DNA of 6,304 nucleotides from Planctomycetia bacterium (GTDB lineage: Bacteria; Planctomycetota; Planctomycetia; Gemmatales; Gemmataceae): NCBI GenBank assembly GCA_025356615.1, contig JANXSH010000837.1, positions 1 through 6,304 of the forward strand, in the 5' to 3' direction. The translations under genes and the position numbers were made by a program. This document shows, in pieces, positions 5,445 to 6,304 of this stretch. The notes under the pieces were generated by a model. That model saw only the letters and a list, made by a program, of their open reading frames with translations, was not told the DNA's origin and searched no databases. How positions within the stretch are numbered: the first letter of the stretch is position 1; each line of letters opens with the position of its first letter.

Positions 5445-6304
5445 ATGACCGCCGGACGATTGGCCCTGGTCGCCGACGATGCCCGGCTGATCGCCTCGAT
5501 CCAGGCGCAGCTCGAGAAGGCGTTCGGCCGGGGGGTGCCTCCGTTCGGGTTGGAGGCGGTCCGGTCGCAGTTGTCGGCCGAGGCGGGCGTCATGCTGCTG
5601 CTCGCGGCGGGTTCGCCCGTCGAGTCGGAGCGCGTGTTGCGCCTCGTCCAAGAGATCTACCTCCAGAAACTCCCGCCGGTGCTGGTGATCCTCGAGGCGG
5701 GAACGCCGGGGCCGGGACGCGGCCTGGCGGGGCTGGACCCCTACGTCGCGGGCCGCCTGCGTTGGCCGGAAGAGGCGGACCAACTCGTCCAACTACTGCG
5801 CGACCGGCTCGCGGGCAGGCCGGACCTGTTCGACGCGCCCCGCGAGACGGTCGAAGACGCGATCGCCGCCCGGCTGCTGGCGCAGACGCCGTCGCTGGTG
5901 CCGCTGGTCGATCGCATCGCGTTGGCGGCGGAACACGACGTGACGGTCTTGCTGACCGGCGAGACGGGCACCGGGAAGACGCACCTCGCCCGACTGCTCC
6001 ACGACTGCTCGCCGAGGGCCAAACAGCCGTTCCTCGCCGTGCCCTGCGGGGCGATCCCGTCGAACCTCGTCGAGAGCGCCTTCTTCGGGCACGTCCGGGG
6101 CGCGTTCACCGGCGCGACCGACCGGAAGGTCGGCAAGTTCGAGGCGGCCGGCGCGGGGACGATCCTCCTCGACGAGATCGATACGCTTCCGCTGGAACAA
6201 CAAGCCGGCCTGCTGCGGGTCATCGAGACGGGCGAATACGAGGCGGTCGGCAGCAACGAGACGAAGCGGTGCAAGGCCCGCATCATCGTGGCGAGCAACT
6301 GGGA
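5445..6304 (+). CDS. Sigma-54-dependent transcriptional activator, N-terminal part (runs off the edge)
   Basis: 286 codons are visible without a stop; the gene continues past the window. Residues 1-125 look like a receiver-type alpha/beta domain (RLALVADDARLIASIQAQLEK, 5-25), but the position of the phospho-acceptor Asp reads GVMLLLAAG (48-56) with no Asp, and the usual 'KP' after strand 5 reads RLRWP (104-108). From about residue 135 a bacterial enhancer-binding AAA+ domain follows: Walker A GETGTGKT (172-179), the sigma-54 contact loop GAFTGA (219-224), Walker B GTILLDEID (238-246) and LLRVIETGEYEAVGSNETKRCKARIIVASNW (256-286), the typical pre-sensor I region. These support ATP-driven remodelling of sigma-54 RNA polymerase. 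The C-terminal sensor II part and the DNA-binding domain lie beyond the edge, so target genes are unknown. The divergent gene encodes a DUF2721 membrane protein. Confidence 0.93.
   Translation, partial: MTAGRLALVADDARLIASIQAQLEKAFGRGVPPFGLEAVRSQLSAEAGVMLLLAAGSPVESERVLRLVQEIYLQKLPPVLVILEAGTPGPGRGLAGLDPYVAGRLRWPEEADQLVQLLRDRLAGRPDLFDAPRETVEDAIAARLLAQTPSLVPLVDRIALAAEHDVTVLLTGETGTGKTHLARLLHDCSPRAKQPFLAVPCGAIPSNLVESAFFGHVRGAFTGATDRKVGKFEAAGAGTILLDEIDTLPLEQQAGLLRVIETGEYEAVGSNETKRCKARIIVASNW

Noticed and set aside
5741..6298. Minus-strand open frames opposite the sigma-54 activator
   Set aside because: The plus-strand reading contains Walker A, GAFTGA and Walker B in order; the opposite-strand readings have no features.

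Overview
The window reads as a piece of a high-GC bacterial chromosome, most likely from Planctomycetota. The clues are a DUF1501-family Tat-exported protein of the type that is abundant in planctomycetes, weak or missing Shine-Dalgarno sequences at several genes, GTG/TTG starts, and a planctomycete-like version of UreD. This taxonomic reading is inference; there is no rRNA or other marker gene here.

Layout. (1) 1-678: an unassigned left edge, then a visibly less GC-rich gene (109-678) resembling the DUF416/YjaG family. (2) 740-3040: three same-strand urease maturation genes in the order ureF-ureG-ureD. ureG and ureD overlap by 43 nt. The urease structural genes (ureABC) and ureE are not in the window. 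(3) 3041-3499: a 459-nt stretch without an intact gene. Its first ~200 nt keep an open, protein-like frame that looks like a decayed, internally deleted C-terminal fragment of an Rpn/YhgA-like protein. The rest holds only a weak possible promoter. (4) 3500-4840: a lone DUF1501 protein with a twin-arginine motif. (5) 4849-5346, minus strand: a DUF2721 membrane protein, convergent with the DUF1501 gene and only 8 nt away from it. (6) 5445-6304: the N-terminal part of a sigma-54-dependent (AAA+) activator running off the right edge. It is divergent from the DUF2721 gene, and the gap between them contains a perfect 9-bp inverted repeat downstream of a consensus -35 hexamer.

How the genes work together. 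UreF, UreG and UreD form the GTP-dependent chaperone complex that installs nickel and the carbamylated lysine in urease. UreG carries its own His-rich N-terminus, which may partly cover for a metal-handling partner. The other genes have no evident functional link to urease. The sigma-54 activator has a receiver-like N-terminal domain that seems to lack the phospho-acceptor Asp and the conserved Lys, so it may not be controlled by classical phosphorylation.

I found no CRISPR array, tRNA, rRNA, insertion sequence or clearly new multi-gene system. The best leads are the inverted repeat at the divergent promoter region, the degenerate receiver domain, and the accessory-looking gene and gene fragment on either side of the ureFGD block.
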